In this document: positions 63,936 to 64,000 of the stretch, piece by piece | Numbering within the stretch: position 1 is the stretch's first letter | Layout: every line of letters begins with the position of its first letter | Assembly: GCF_947172395.1 (NCBI RefSeq) | Contig: NC_069104.1 | Coordinates: forward strand, 10,815,355 to 10,879,354 | Origin: Bicyclus anynana | Lineage: Eukaryota > Arthropoda > Insecta > Lepidoptera > Nymphalidae | DNA length: 64,000 nucleotides | Direction of reading: 5' to 3' | Notes under the pieces: model-generated | The model's input: only the letters and a program-made list of their open reading frames with translations | What the model was told of the DNA's origin: nothing | Databases searched by the model: none | Position numbers and translations under genes: made by a program

Positions 63936-64000
63936 AGACTACTAAAATTGAACCGGCCTTATGTGTATATTATTTGTTTATGGGATCGATCGCAGCGTAG

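Overview
The window looks like nuclear DNA from a moth or butterfly (Lepidoptera). It is AT-rich and dense with transposable elements. Several repeat families recur many times: two tRNA-derived SINEs, 'actagcggacgcccgcgacttcgtccgc'-type and 'ctgacgccgcgcggtttcac'-type short retroelements ending in 'ttataatattagtatag', and LINE 3' ends with AAATG- or GAATTT-type microsatellite tails. Assignment to Lepidoptera rests on recognising these repeats, not on a search. No rRNA, no functional tRNA and no CRISPR were seen.

Layout. 1-13.5 kb is a repeat mosaic with no supportable host gene. 13.6-16.6 kb holds a two-exon MADF-BESS regulator (+). Upstream of it is a cluster of GCGCCATCT motifs, and downstream its last coding segment is repeated twice in the 3' flank. 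17.3-21.5 kb holds two tandem paralogous four-helix membrane protein genes (-), separated by a broken LINE. 21.6-23.1 kb holds a two-exon gene (-) of unknown function, whose intron is partly a LINE 3' end abutting the splice acceptor. 26.2-31.7 kb is a nearly intact LINE (-) with three open frames. ORF1 is FP25K-like, a hydrophobic middle frame (here 'ORFx') follows it in the same frame after a UGA-CUAG stop context, and ORF2 (endonuclease plus reverse transcriptase) begins at an ATG overlapping the ORFx stop. 33.3-35.3 kb is a BEL/Pao RT-RNase H fragment. 35-53 kb is mostly foldback elements, SINEs and AT-rich spacer, including a 4.5-kb interval bounded by ~400-bp inverted repeats. 53.5-53.9 kb may be the 5' end of a plus-strand gene, and 58.27-58.39 kb is a good internal-exon candidate. 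The rest is repeats, ending with a PIF/Harbinger-like MITE nested in a SINE.

The host genes show no operon-like or pathway relationship. The only clear gene relationships are the tandem paralogue pair and the ordered, overlapping ORFs of the 26-31 kb LINE. The most unusual signal is the middle frame of that LINE: a 205-codon, internally duplicated hydrophobic frame whose repeat-copy length differences preserve frame, placed between a leaky-type stop and an overlapping start.
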